From Zygaena filipendulae (lineage: Eukaryota; Arthropoda; Insecta; Lepidoptera; Zygaenidae): a DNA stretch of 64,000 nucleotides. Positions 51,405 through 62,806 of the stretch are shown here, piece by piece. Numbering within the stretch: position 1 is the stretch's first letter; every line of letters starts with the position of its first letter. The position numbers and the translations under genes were made by a program. The stretch covers positions 7,948,501 to 8,012,500 of the forward strand of contig OU015663.1 in assembly GCA_907165275.2 (NCBI GenBank). The letters are read 5' to 3'. The notes beneath the pieces were generated by a model that saw only the letters and a list, made by a program, of their open reading frames with translations, was not told the DNA's origin and did no database searches.

Positions 51405-52040
51405 TAGACATATAAACGAAGTTCAACTTGCCTGTAAGCTGAAACTGTAGAAACTTGCGGTAACTACTCGAATTAATCGATAACCGATATAACTTATCGC
51501 AATAACTATCGATCCAGAAGTCTAACTGAGATCTCGGAAATCAAGTTTATTTCATAAGTTGTTCCTCGAAAATGTATGGCGTCGAGCTAAAATGTGTACC
51601 CAAAAGATAACAAATAGGGTTCAATTTGAGAGAGAGTGAATGCATGTAGTACAGTGCTGTCCATTTGCATAATTATATTGCACTGATTGCGCTAAATAAA
51701 AATCTTTAACCGGTCAGTAAAAAATATGTGCATCTGTTAAATAAATAAATATCGTTATTATAAGAGTGCCACTACTTCTTCTTCTTCAACTTCTTATTAA
51801 AAGTAATTGCTATCGCGAATCCTAAAATATTAAAATGAAGAAGGACATTTTAGATATTGCTCAAAGTTAATTACGTTTCTATACTTTCACTTAATAAACA
51901 TTAGAATACAACTCGAATAAAGCAATGTGCTTAACTTGTTATATGGTATTATGTTAAACAAAAAGCTACACTTACTAAAAAACTAAGTTTAAAATTCTTA
52001 AGAAGAATGGATGAGTAGTTGTTAAAGTGGCGGAAAAGCG
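51405..52040. other. No recognisable gene
   Basis: Bases 51475-51515 have three ATCGAT/TATCG words close to the DREF-type TATCGATA. AT-rich otherwise. Confidence 0.3.
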
Positions 52041-52208
52041 ATGTGTAGGTTGCACTTTGATACAGTTTGTGTTAAACTCACACACGGAACTCGTGCGAAT
52101 ATGAAGAGGAACATATACATATGTGTGAGTAACAACCCGACGACGTCAAGAGCTCCGGTGCCAAAGTCAAAGGCTACTCAAAAGCAATTACTTACACTTT
52201 TAGTTCAG
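52041..52208 (+). CDS. Possible exon ending at GTACG (weak)
   Basis: An ATG frame at 52041 with a GC-richer middle (ACCCGACGACGTCAAGAGCT) encodes a Lys/Thr/Pro-rich stretch and then QKQLLTLLVQ. It could end at the donor TTAGTTCAG-GTACGATT. The helical QLLTLLVQ tail is reminiscent of the start of Myb/SANT-like domains in insect transposon-derived proteins, but the match is too short to claim. Confidence 0.15.
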
Positions 52209-53337
52209 GTACGATTTAGTATTATAGAAGGTCATAAATTTTTGGATTTTCAAAGAATTATTTCTAAACGTTATAAAACTGTTAGTTTAATAATGTGTGA
52301 TAGTAAGTCCTAGTAGGTACAAGCGTTTCAATATTTTAAATAAAAACGGAATTTAATACAATTTAATTCACTTCAAAACAGCTGATTAAGTAACCTATTC
52401 TTTTATTTCCTCGTTTTTTTTTTAACTTAATACATTTAACACCCCGTATCTTGAAAATTACTGGCCTGATTTTGATAAACATTACATTGTTCGCTATAAG
52501 TTATACATAACCCAACAAAAAAGAATAAAATTATTGCAATATAATTTTAGTTTTTGAGAAACATGTGGATATAACTACCTCTATACTTATGTAAATAAAT
52601 AAAGACATACACTCATGAAAGGCACATTTGTTTAGTAGCCCACATATACTAAGTACATAATATGAACATTGTGCAACTCCAACAATATTACATACAATAT
52701 GTCGATGTGGTCGATTTGATAACTTATTTTAAAGTTGATTAAATATAAGGGAAACACACAGAAAAAAACATCTGTTTCTTAACCTTTTTTCGCATAAAAA
52801 ATTCAAATATTTCTGTACTTTAGAATTGAACTTTAGTGCAAATCGAATTGTTAAGCGCTGAAAGCTGTAAAGTTAACAAGCGAGATCGCACTCAAACTCT
52901 AATCTTAAATACATAAGTAAATATACCTGCCCAATTCAGTTGCGGCTAATAAAAGCTAGTGGGTACAAGGAAAATTGTGTATGTGATAGGGAAGTACGAC
53001 GAAGTAATGGATCCCCAGCTATTTTATTAAAGATTAAAATGAAGCTCCACGGTATACCAGCGGGGGACGCAAGCAGTCAATATATAGTCTGGAGTAAGCT
53101 ATTCACTTTTACGCAACTTAAAAGGTTTTAATATTGGCCAGGACACGTCATATTAAATATTTTCTTACCGATGCATAGGTAGTTATTATTAAATGAAAAT
53201 TTTACTATGTCACAACACTTAGTAGGTTATGAAAACAAACGTATTATGACTGGCGTTCTACAAGTAATGTACAGTAGGTAATATAATATAAGCAAAAAAT
53301 TGAGGTTTTAGCAAATTAAACTGTTATTTATTTGAAA
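52209..53337. other. No recognisable feature
   Basis: AT-rich. A 63-codon frame (52940-53131) is unsupported. Confidence 0.35.
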
Positions 53338-53661
53338 CTAGCTGATCTCCGCGGTTTCAACGACTCTAGTTTCGGAGATCCCGCGGGTATTCTGAGATAA
53401 AATTACTTACTACCCTATATTTTTTTTCTGTACCTACCCTTGAGAACATGTAGGTAGTACGCAAAATTTAATGTCGTAGTCTTCCGCGTTAATTTCGAAA
53501 TTCTCGAGGGAATTCCGGTACAAAAAGTAGCCTATGTCCTTCTCTGTACCCCTGACAACGAGTATGAAAAATTTCCAGGTGATCGGTTGAGCCGTTTAGC
53601 TGTGAAAGCGTAACAAACAAACAAACAAACTCACTTTTGCATTTATAATATTAATAAAGAT
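53338..53661 (-). mobile_element. Lep1-type Helitron, two-module copy
   Basis: CTAG at 53338, hairpin ATCTCCGCGGTTTCAACG, first head TTTCGGAGATCCCGCGGG. The second head (CTTCCGCGTTAATTTCGAAA) is near 53480, then ACCCCTGACAACGAGTATGA, TGATCGGTTGAGCCGTTTAG and a run of CAAA units before TTTATAATATTAATAAAGA. Confidence 0.9.
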
Positions 53662-53687
53662 TCCTCATTTATGAAAAACTTTATTTT

Positions 53688-54227
53688 GTGTTCAATATCA
53701 CAGAAGTTTCCACAAGTAAACGTTGCCTGCTGTTCCGGTTGATGAAATTTTGTTTTTTTTTTTTTTTTAATATGGATCATTTCCATAATAGGAAGTGCTT
53801 TTCTCATGTAGTATGGTTGAGCAAAACGAAGTCAACATATTCACCGCTAACAAGCAAGTGTATAAGTGATAGCATTGATCTGATAAGATTGCCTGCGAGT
53901 GGCAAGTTAAAACTGAGGCGAAGTTTAGGAGTACCTACAAGCAGCGTCAAAAGTGATTATGCAGATATATCGGACGTACCTACTACTGCAAGTATAATTT
54001 TTATAGCCTCAAATATATGTAGATGCCGTGGGCATAACAAATATATAAATATTTGTGACGTTGTTGTTTTTCAAACCACTAACTTCTTTGACATAATAAT
54101 AATTTATAGAGTTATTTTTGCGTTCTTGAATTTTTTTAAGGTTATTTTTAAAGGGATGTCCGCTGTTGTTGCCCATTTCAGATCGATAGTCGTGTGTGAA
54201 TTATTATATAGATCTTATGACTTTTAA
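53688..54227 (+). other. 179-codon open frame, unassigned
   Basis: The longest single open frame outside the transposase starts with TTG, so its first ATG-initiated part is shorter, and it crosses a T run giving poly-Phe. Residues about 60-110 are Ser/Lys/Thr-rich and the C-terminal half is hydrophobic. I recognise no domain. In AT-rich DNA of this size a frame this long is not impossible by chance, though it may be a decayed element. Confidence 0.15.
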
Positions 54228-54239
54228 CTTTACCTTTAG

Positions 54240-54283
54240 ACGAGTTGTGAAGGTGACCGTACGTATAGTGAAGCGTTATAGTG
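54240..54283 (+). other. Possible 44-base internal exon
   Basis: The acceptor TTTTAACTTTACCTTTAG is pyrimidine-rich and the donor GTG-GTAAGT is consensus. One of three frames is open (RVVKVTVRIVKRYS). No partner exons found. Confidence 0.15.
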
Positions 54284-54789
54284 GTAAGTGTTCAACTTAG
54301 AAAATGGAACAAGTTGCCGGCTAGGTGTCGGTGCTACAGCGAGGGTTGTTGCCGAACTGTGATCCGGGTTGAGGCAGATCCCCCGTGTCTCGAATAGATA
54401 GGTTCCTGTCAGCTTAAAACGCCTGAGTTATACATACGTTCATAATATTCTTGTCCCCAAGATTTTGTATAAAAGATCCAGTCAGAAGATTCAGTCAGTC
54501 CTTTGTTAGTAGCTAAGTACTACAATTTTTTTAAGTTACCTTGTATGACATACGTAAGTGCCTTTATGTTAATTCGAAATAAAATAATTTCAATAAATTC
54601 AATTCCATTCAATTCAATAAAAGAAGAAGCCCTATTAAATGAAACGATATTGCATGGATGTTTGACAATGAAGATTTTTTTGTTTACTTAAATACTTATG
54701 TATGTCTATAATGTATGTGTGTACAATACAACAAAGTCAGATATTTATATTTCATATTAATCTCTACAAAGGACGTTTGAGCTACTCTA
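54284..54789. other. No recognisable feature
   Basis: GC-richer 54300-54410 (GCCGGCTAGGTGTCGGTGCT, GATCCGGGTTGAGGCAGATC) is not a tRNA or known repeat by eye. Confidence 0.3.
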
Positions 54790-54825
54790 CGGTTTTAAGA
54801 TTTCTAGAGAGAAATCCTAAAACCG
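54790..54825. repeat. Hairpin with 16-base arms
   Basis: CGGTTTTAAGATTTCT, loop AGAG, then the complement with one mismatch. Confidence 0.75.
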
Positions 54826-54949
54826 CATTCGCACTTGACACAGAACATGCAGGAAATTTTATAAAGTGAATCGCACGGCGAATCGTGTGTTATCCATAAA
54901 TACTTTTGTGTTTAGTTTCCTATTGGAAAATAATCAAGTTGAGCATATT

Positions 54950-55060
54950 ATATATTTTTTTTATTTATTTATTTAGAACACAAAACAGATTACAGTCTTT
55001 ACGAACATAAGACAAAAGTGTTAATAAAACGGAAGTCCGACTACGATCTTTTTACTTGTG
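54950..55060 (-). mobile_element. Probable LINE 3' end
   Basis: TTTATTTATTTAGAACACAA at the left would be the tail on the minus strand, preceded by TTCGTAAAGACTGTAATCTG. Family not certain. Confidence 0.4.
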
Positions 55061-55359
55061 TCCCTAGCATGCTTAAAATTAAAACCGCTTAATACAATAG
55101 GTAAATTAATTGATAATCAAAAATTAACTAAAATACTGGATATACTATTTATATGGGTAATTAACCGTTTAGTTTTTAACCGCTTTGACCGCCAGTGGAT
55201 GTTTTCACGATACCGGTAGCTATGGGAACTCCTCAGTCCTTCAATTAGCTTTTGAGGAGTCGAAGTTATAAATGAGACTCTTATTTGGAATGGTAAATTG
55301 AGTTTTAATATAATTGTGACATCTTGGAGGTTATTCCAACAACAAATCCTTGAATGATG

Positions 55360-55387
55360 CTACGCCGTAGAGAGTACTACGGCGTAG
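55360..55387. repeat. Palindrome CTACGCCGTAG
   Basis: Perfect 11-base arms around AGAGTA. The following 60 bases repeat TACGTA/GCGTA words (TATGCTACGTATGTATTTGC), so this may be the end of an unrecognised palindromic element. Confidence 0.7.
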
Positions 55388-56689
55388 GTCACGTAGAACG
55401 TATGCTACGTATGTATTTGCGACTAGCTGCGTATAGTGCGTATGTAGCCTATTTGTTTGTAACTTGTTAAATCACGTTTCGAACCAATCCACCATAAACT
55501 ATAGACTATATATAGAAAGACGAGGGATTTTTATTTGTTAATTTTTGTGTATGTAAAGCGATATCTTGGTTGTGTGGCTTGCGACGCGATTTTTAAGTGG
55601 AACTTTAAAACTTCTTTCAGAACTGAAAGTCTTCCAAAGACGCGGTGGAAAAAAAATAATGGTTGAACATGCGACTAGCAACATTTTGGACTCAGATTCG
55701 AACGTCACGGTTTATTTTGAACCTTTTTTTGAAGTTAAAACACGTTCGTTGTGATTTGAAAATCGATTCTTATCGAAAAAACGACGCTAAAAAGAGACAA
55801 CCACATACATCTATAGGATATCGATAGAAAAGTATAAGACAAGTTTTAGTAGTATATAATAACATAAATATCTATCTAAAGATGTGATGAAGGTATCACT
55901 TCTGCCGTGTGGTGTTAAGCACATTTTATTAATTCGAGTTCTTGTACGCGTACAAGTTTATTTTAAACTTACAATTTATTATTATCATCCTCAGAAAATT
56001 ACGGGATATTATTTTTGTAAAATCAAAACCTACTATACACCGACCGGTAAACCATTTATCTTGCAGTAACATCTTTTGTATTAAACAAAAGTAAATACCA
56101 AAGATAATATAATCACTAGGTTTATAAATATCTTTATAACTTTGGAATAGGACGAGTAGGTACTAAATGGGATCTTTTTCAAGAGTGATTTATTAGATTT
56201 ATCTATTTTTAAATCCATAAAATTGTTTAATAACATCATACCGTACATAAATAATACTACCACTGACGCAATGGACGGGATCCGCCGGAGCAGATAATTG
56301 ATGTTCAGTAAATATTGACGCGTATAAAATTAATAGAAAATTGAGTTCTCGGAACCGGACTAAATTAATTTGCAAGTTCATACCGGCTTTGCGTCGACAT
56401 TTAGAAAAATAATTCAACGCAAAACTTACCGTGAACGATCTTTACCTACTGTAATAGTACTTATATCAACCAGATATTACCAAATATTACACTCAATTTT
56501 ATCCACCTTTTACTCTTACCTGAAATTAAGGTTATTCTACTGAGAAACTTAGGTACTGGTGGTATACAGAAATAATTATGATATTATGACATTTTGAAAC
56601 TTGAAACGTTAAGTAGCGCGACACTGGTACCACCTCGCTTTTGTACCAAACCAAATTATTATTTGGGATTTGTGTGTTTTTATTATCAA
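55388..56689. other. No recognisable gene
   Basis: The frame at 55566-55754 starts with TTG and two small minus frames at 56081-56417 have no motif. A TATCGATA site is at 55819. Confidence 0.35.
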
Positions 56690-56745
56690 CTAACGTTGCC
56701 CCGCGGTTTCACCCGCGTGAGTTTGTAACGAGGCGGCCGTACGCC
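56690..56745 (-). mobile_element. Lep1-type Helitron, 3' end fragment
   Basis: CTAA at 56690, GTTGCCCCGCGGTTTCACCC and GCGTGAGTTTGTAACG. A GC-rich GAGGCGGCCGTACGCC follows. Confidence 0.75.
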
Positions 56746-57273
56746 ACTCGTTATGATATCCTGCCTCATTCCTAATACTTTTTATTTTTAAAATCTGTTC
56801 TTATTTTATTATATCTGTCAATCTTTTTTTGAAATTCAAGTTGTATTTTATATTTTGGATTTGACATATTTTGTCCTCATCTGAAATTCTAACATAATAT
56901 CACATCTAAATTAATATTGTCTCTCTGCATTCTAAATAAATAACTTTACGTTTTAAAACCTGTCTATTTATTATTAGCTAGTCGAAGGCATATAATACCT
57001 AAGAACCATATAAGTTTCGGAATTTCCGCAGGAACTCCAAAGAAGCCTAACTTACTCCTTATTAATATTGAAGCTTTATTTAATTCCACACAAAGTATAA
57101 CTAATACATTATTATCTCGATTAAATATACAGAATTATTATCTTATAAAATAGAATTACCTAATTTATAATATAATAATTACCTAATATATATATAATAA
57201 TTGCAAAATTAATTAATAATTATGTTATACTTGGACCACCTTCGGGTAAAAGCCTCCTCCAAGGAATTCCACT
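56746..57273. other. AT-rich DNA with Helitron body fragment
   Basis: 57015-57060 (TTTCGGAATTTCCGCAGGAA, CTCCAAAGAAGCC) is a partial Helitron body of the 48948/57416 type. 57100-57225 is TATAAT-rich low-complexity DNA. Confidence 0.45.
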
Positions 57274-57333
57274 CCAATGTGTCCATCCATCCATTTACTC
57301 CGACACCAATGTGTCCATCCATCCATTTACTCC
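57274..57333 (+). repeat. Tandem duplication, 32-base period
   Basis: CCAATGTGTCCATCCATCCA-TTTACTCC occurs at 57274-57301 and 57306-57333, identical by eye. Confidence 0.85.
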
Positions 57334-57364
57334 TTATAACATCAACTAATTATTATTATCCGTG

Positions 57365-57414
57365 TAACGGCTTTACTTAAAATTAAGTAATTATTAAAAA
57401 ACGACGTGCGGCCG
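57365..57414. mobile_element. MITE family B, end fragment
   Basis: TTTACTTAAAATTAAGTAAT, TATTAAAAAACGAC, GTGCGGCCG then TAA. Only the right end of the family remains. Confidence 0.7.
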
Positions 57415-57415
57415 T

Positions 57416-57610
57416 AAGTCCCGTCAAAATTGGTCCAACCGTTTCGGAGATTTACCTGTGTGAGTTTTGGGATTCCCACAAGAACTCCAAAGTAGCCTAA
57501 TAATTTACTCCTTAAAACATCAGCTTACTAGCAGTGATAGTCCGTCCAAACACAAAAAAAAGAATCATCCAATTTGGTATAGTCGTTTCGAAGTTATACG
57601 ATATATACCT
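57416..57610 (-). mobile_element. Lep1-type Helitron body, ends lost
   Basis: CGTCAAAATTGGTCCAACCG, TTTCGGAGATT, a second head GTGTGAGTTTTGGGATTCCC, TAAAACATCAGCTTACTAGC and GTATAGTCGTTTCGAAG. Two bodies appear fused. Confidence 0.65.
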
Positions 57611-57732
57611 ACATTTCGATGATTAATTTTTATTTATATAGATTTATAATTTATTAATTAATGAAAACTAATAATATTAAAATAACAAAACCTATAAACT
57701 AAGTAAGAAAAAAATAACCATAATATGATAAA

Positions 57733-57912
57733 CTAATTGTGCCCCGCGGTTTCACCCGCGTTAATATCAGAGTTACCGTATGTGTTAATCTGATGTATAA
57801 GTTATATTATTGTAAAGTTTCATTTAAACCCATCCAGTAGTTTTTGCGTGAAAGAGTAACAAACATCCATCCATCCATCCATCCAACTTTCGCGTTTATA
57901 ATATTAGTAGGA
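57733..57912 (-). mobile_element. Lep1-type Helitron, CATC-repeat subfamily
   Basis: CTAA at 57733, hairpin GCCCCGCGGTTTCACCCGCG, GTGTTAATCTGATGTATAAG, GTAGTTTTTGCGTGAAAGAG, five CATC units (57863-57883) and a TC end at 57912. Confidence 0.92.
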
Positions 57913-59915
57913 TTGTAATAATATTTCATGATAATAATAATTGTGGTTATTTTCGTATAGATCGTTAATTAGGTACACAATTCGATCATAAATAAACAGA
58001 TATTATTACTGATACACTTTTTGTTTCGCTTTAATATCCAATATCCAAATTCCATTTAATTCCGTGCACAGCCCGAGGCACGATGCATTGAATTTTTATT
58101 TAAACCCATGTAAAGCCAAAACGCCGTTACTCAATTATTTTTCTGTAACGGTACATATTTCGCAGTTTATAAACTGGTATAGGTATAAAACTCTATTAAC
58201 TACATACACAGACTTTAATTAAAATATTTTCATATTTTCGTTATTAAAACGTGCCATGTTTAAGATGCATTATTTAATCAACTGAAACATTAGCAAGACA
58301 TTCAATCCTAATAATACGATTTAATGTATACGGATATTGAAAATAATTTTATCAAAAAGTATTTTATTTTTATTATGTTTCACTGATTTATACGTATTTC
58401 GTTCATGATGTTTTAGAATTTAGACTCTTCTACTTCTGCTATGTATAAATATGTAGCTTAGATTTCCTAAATTTACTGTCAATGGATATTGATATAGGTA
58501 TATACAAAGACATTCTACGTAATAAAGGATATAAATCAATTATATGTCAACTAATACTTAAACAAAATACCCAATCAAATATAATTTTCTCTGAAAACAT
58601 GAAAATTTATATTTTTTACGGTACGTTATCACACATTGGCCTAACTATAATTACCTAATTATTATTTATACGACGTATGACGTTATACCTAATGTATTTT
58701 TTCCGAAGAAAGATTCAATAGTGTCAATGATTCTCATTTTTATTTGTGCTATTACTTATCTGAAAATATTGTGTTACATGTTTCATAATATATTTATATG
58801 TATATCACGTCAAAACTTAAGCAAGAAGAAATTCGTTTTCCATGTTTCCTTTCGGCTGTCACTAAAAAGTGTCCTATGCTTAAGAGAGAAGTAGGCGTGT
58901 TACATAAAAGTTGTCCTGAAACACACTTAATTATTCATAACATTTTCACGAAATCCCTCCCCACGCCGGTTTAGCCCGGACCTGTCACGGCCGTCAGTGA
59001 CAAATTATAGTCGAAAATCGAACCAATTTTTCATGAAAATGGGAGTTTTGACAACTCCTTTTGCGACGGGACACTTTTGAGCAACGTTTATTTACACTTA
59101 TATCACATAATAAACAACAATCTCAAGATCCTGATACATTATTCCATTGTTGTTTATACCTGTTTGATGTTTCAGTTTCAAGTAAATGTTTTTCGATTGT
59201 GTTCGGTTAACTTATTACGACGAACGTAAAAGAAAATAGTTTAGCCGGTATGTACACATATAAAAACGAGCAAACAAGGACAACATTGTGCCGTTGTAAA
59301 TAAAAAACATATCACAAAAAGGCTTTGTGTTTGGGAAAGGGATTTGGTGTGACATGGCGGGCTTTGAAGCCGGCCGACTTATCATATTGGTGCAGGTAAA
59401 TACAACAAATACAATGACGCACCCTATCTGTGTGCCAGCCTACACGTTGTATTCTAAACCATATGTAGATACATACACACATTGTCACAAGCATTACTAT
59501 TATATATGTAGATATCTATCATCCTTATGGGATCACCTCATCTTTTGTTTCGGATACGTTCGACGGTCTTATATAAAAATAAATTTAATGTTAGTATTAT
59601 CTTTAAAAACAAAAGATGATACATATTATGTACTGTTATATCTGCATTATTTTGTATCGACGCCTAAATAGATATTGGGTTTGGGTATGTCTGTTTTTTG
59701 TGTTAAATATACAACTATAGTTTCCTTTAATCTTGTGTGATACTATTATGGGTATGTTCCGGTACTACTTTTAGCCCTGTGAGGTATGACGTGACGTATA
59801 CCTACTGCAAAACCGTTTCTTTATAGTTCGCTGTATTGGTTACTGTTTAAAACGGAACGCAGTCCAGTATACTGTCATCCATGTCATTGTCATATCACGC
59901 TGTCGATCACTCATT
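57913..59915. other. No recognisable gene
   Basis: AT-rich single-copy-looking DNA. Opposite-strand ORFs at 59312-59671 lack support. Confidence 0.4.
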
Positions 59916-59951
59916 GACCAATCATTGGTCCGAGGTTGATCACGTGATCAA
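59916..59951. promoter_or_regulatory. Two adjacent palindromes with CCAAT and CACGTG
   Basis: GACCAAT-C-ATTGGTC (59916-59930, perfect) is followed six bases later by TTGATCACGTGATCAA (59936-59951, perfect). The first pairs two CCAAT boxes, the second centres on an E-box. Flanking CACGTGATCA and TGACGTGACGT words occur within 200 bases. Could be a protein-binding cluster or the core of a decayed inverted-repeat element. Confidence 0.4.
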
Positions 59952-60999
59952 ACCACTGAGAGCACCTTACTTCGAATACTCCAGTGCTCACAGAAAAAAA
60001 ATGGTGAATATTATTACGTCATCTTGCCTACTGCGGCAGTATAGGTACCGAAAGTTATAACGGAACGAATTTCTCATCACTGCGAGCACTGGGCAAATAA
60101 TTTAACTGTAGACTAGAAGAGCATGTGTAACATTGGAAATACCATAGGTATATTTAAAAAATAACGGGGATAAACGGAACCAACAAAATATAGGGTAGAT
60201 ATTATAATTTTAAGTTTTTCAAGTTTAATGAAATTTCAACTCATCAAATTGACCTAATTATAGTATAAGCTACATTGGTAAATAAACTGCACTTATTCGA
60301 GATTAATAAGTGTGGTTTACTAAGAGATTTTGCTCGCTTAATTTTTTTTAAAAAGATGCAAATTTATTATATATTTAATATATAATATATTTAATATATA
60401 TTTAACATTATTTAACATTAGTTTTATGTAAAGTTGTATTATAGTCTAAATGTCAAAAAAAAATTAAAATATTATTCAGAATTTGTCGGAATCAGGGAAA
60501 AGTTACAATTAGATAGGTACTTTGTATGGTGTTGTTTATAATTTGTTGTAGGTATATACCTGTCAGGTATTTCCTTCAGTTTCCTTCAGTTAGAGACACG
60601 TGAAGCCTCGAAGATAGGCTCAAGTATACGAGATAATATCCGGTTCGGAGCTTGCGTTCTGTGAGTTATTGATACACAGTAAGTTGTGTGTCAAGCAGCA
60701 ATCTCCGCCGGATATCTCCCGGCCGGTCTACATAAAACAAGTTATTTAGTTACCGTTCTATTAATGTACTTGAAAAATTATAATATTCCTCTCAATATTT
60801 TTTTAGTTCTTTTTAAAAGTTATACTTTACGGTACCTATAATATATATAAACAAACAAGCAAATCTTCAACAAACAATGAATCAAATACACAATATAGTC
60901 CTCGTACGTATAACTTTGTTCTATCTGCTATGTTTGAGCTATATCGTGTTTTTTTATAATATCTTCGTTTCTGATTGTAATCTTTTTTCGTTTTTTTTT
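59952..60999. other. No gene; AT-rich tandem
   Basis: 60362-60422 is built of ATATTTAAT/TTTAACATT units. GC-richer 60590-60735 (CCGGATATCTCCCGGCCGG) has no recognised identity. Confidence 0.35.
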
Positions 61000-61057
61000 T
61001 CTGGATTCCCTCAGGAACCCGAAAATTCACGTTTGTGAGACCGCGAAGAACAGCTAG
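61000..61057 (+). mobile_element. Lep1-type Helitron, 3' end fragment
   Basis: CTGGATTCCCTCAGGAACCC, GAAAATTCACGTTTGTGAGA, CCGCGAAGAACAG and CTAG at 61054. Confidence 0.7.
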
Positions 61058-61465
61058 TAGCCAATTAAAGACTGAAAAATATTAATTACCCAACAGTGAA
61101 TACAAAAACATACATACAGCTGAAAAACTAAAAATAATAGGAGGAGGAAGTTACTCTTCCTTTTTTGAAGTCTATTAAAAGAGAAGACAAAGTGACCAAA
61201 CAAAACTAGATATGAATTTAAAAATGAAATACAATATGACATTGCGAGATCTACTCAAAGCTGTCTCGCATTTTACATCTAATCAAAAGCGTTCAGAACT
61301 TGTTCTGCACTGGATTTCAAAAGCTCCGCTGCACTCAACTATGGTTTCACTAATAGGCGAGTCGTTTTGAGTCATATTGCCTATATCTTGTCTTTGAATC
61401 GACCTCTAGCCGATTTACTGCTATATGCTGCCGATATAACATGAAAGTGCATTTAAGGAACGCAA
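61058..61465. other. No gene; possible repeat piece
   Basis: TAGGAGGAGGAAGTTACTCT and CCTTTTTTGAAGTCTATTAA (61138-61180) resemble the phrase at 13690, suggesting a shared interspersed repeat. Confidence 0.35.
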
Positions 61466-61600
61466 TCCTTATAAATGTGATAGTGAGTTTTTTTGTTTGT
61501 TTCGTCGTCAGAGGTGCACAGAAGGATAAGAGAACTATTATCCTGGCATTGCCTCGGTATCTCCGAAATTAGCGCGGGTGAAACCGCGGGGAACAGCTAG
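61466..61600 (+). mobile_element. Lep1-type Helitron, internally shortened
   Basis: TC at 61466 (TCCTTATAAATGTGATAGTG), GAGGTGCACAGAAGGATAAG, GGTATCTCCGAAATTAGCGC, hairpin GCGGGTGAAACCGCGGGG and CTAG at 61597-61600. Confidence 0.88.
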
Positions 61601-62008
61601 TATTGTATAATTATTACACAATTTTTGTCTTATGAGCAATATTCGACGGCACTATTATTTAATGTATTACTTACCATACCTATAGGTACGTACAATCACA
61701 GCAGAGTTAAGTTAGCTCTAATAATTTAAATGGAAGCTTTCAGAAAATGAAAGATTTCCAATAGCATACTTATTAATACTTTAAAAAATTACAAAATACA
61801 ACTTCAACTTTTGGTGGCACTCTACAAAAAAAAAATAATTGACCAAAAGTGACGGCAATATTAATGGAAATCCCCAAAAACAAACGCGTTAGACTTTTGT
61901 TTATGGGGATCTCGCTTAAATATTTCTACGTTCCTTAAAAGTCTTTCTCTACGTTCTGTTCCTTTTTTGAAGTTCATAAAAAAATTACAGATATTGCTGC
62001 AGTCGAAA
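61601..62008. other. No gene; hairpin at 61868-61912
   Basis: AAATCCCCAAAAACAAA and TTTGTTTATGGGGATCTC pair over about 15 bases with small mismatch. Otherwise AT-rich. Confidence 0.4.
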
Positions 62009-62207
62009 TCCCTACTAATATTATAAATGCGAAAGTAACTGTGTCTGTCTGTCTGTTAAGCTTTCACGCTTAAACGGCTCAACCGATCATCATGAAATTT
62101 TGCATATACGTGTCAGGGGTACAGATAAGGACATAGGGTACTTTTAGTCCTGGAATTTCCACGTGATAACGGAAATTAACGCTTGTGAAACTGCAGGGAA
62201 TAGCTAT
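62009..62207 (+). mobile_element. Lep1-type Helitron, complete, plus strand
   Basis: TC at 62009, CTACTAATATTATAAATGCG, CTGTCTGTCTGTCTG, GCTTAAACGGCTCAACCGAT, CATCATGAAATTTTGCATAT, GGACATAGGGTACTTTTAGT, hairpin degraded to GCTTGTGAAACTGCAGGG, terminal CTAT at 62204. Confidence 0.92.
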
Positions 62208-62525
62208 TATTATAATATATATCAAATTACTCGGCTTCGCTCTCAGCGTTTCAACAGTTGAAATCTGTGCTGCGCTTATAGCATATTTAATCGTGCAATT
62301 TAATATAATTAATGTGGTCTATTACTGTAGCCATGCCAACGCGACGCGCGACGTCAAGCAGCTTTAGCCTAAAGTTAGTGAGTGTTCTCCGTTAAGAACT
62401 ATAGAAATATCTGTCAACAACTCCTGTTTTACTAAGAAATGTTTTTAAGCATTTAATTAACATTCATAACTTCTTCTTTGGATGACTACAAAATTATAAA
62501 ACACAAAATGTACTATACTAAGTTG
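62208..62525. other. No recognisable gene
   Basis: A phrase CGGCTTCGCTCTCAGCG near 62233 may be an end of the 42488-type repeat. Nothing else. Confidence 0.3.
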
Positions 62526-62806
62526 AAATTGTCTTTGCTACCACTGATCGGTTTGAATTCGGTGCCAACTGCCAAGCCCACATGTGTCACCCGCTTGGGT
62601 TTTATACTCACGACGAGCTCACCCACACACGCTCACACTCACGCAATCGTAATGTGGCGGGAGAGTCCATCTGCCCCCTCCTTATTTGGATTGTCACCGA
62701 CTTCAAACTAATAAGTGATAGCAAAGACCAATACGTACGTATGCGTGTATTTTTGTCTTTTGGATTAAATCGGTATTTTGTTATTTTTAGTTTACCTTTT
62801 TAGTGT
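62526..62806. mobile_element. MITE family C copy 2, left end truncated
   Basis: TGTCTTTGCTACCACTGATC, GGTTTGAATTCGGTGCCAAC at left. The right has GTCACCGACTTCAAACTAAT, AAGTGATAGCAAAGACCAAT, TTTGTCTTTTGGATTAAATC and GGTATTTTGTTATTTTTAG as in copy 1. The loop (CACACACGCTCACACTCACG) differs. Confidence 0.8.

Noticed and set aside
53688..54227. A 179-residue gene
   Set aside because: TTG start, poly-Phe from a T run, no domain, no splice support. Kept only as an unassigned frame.
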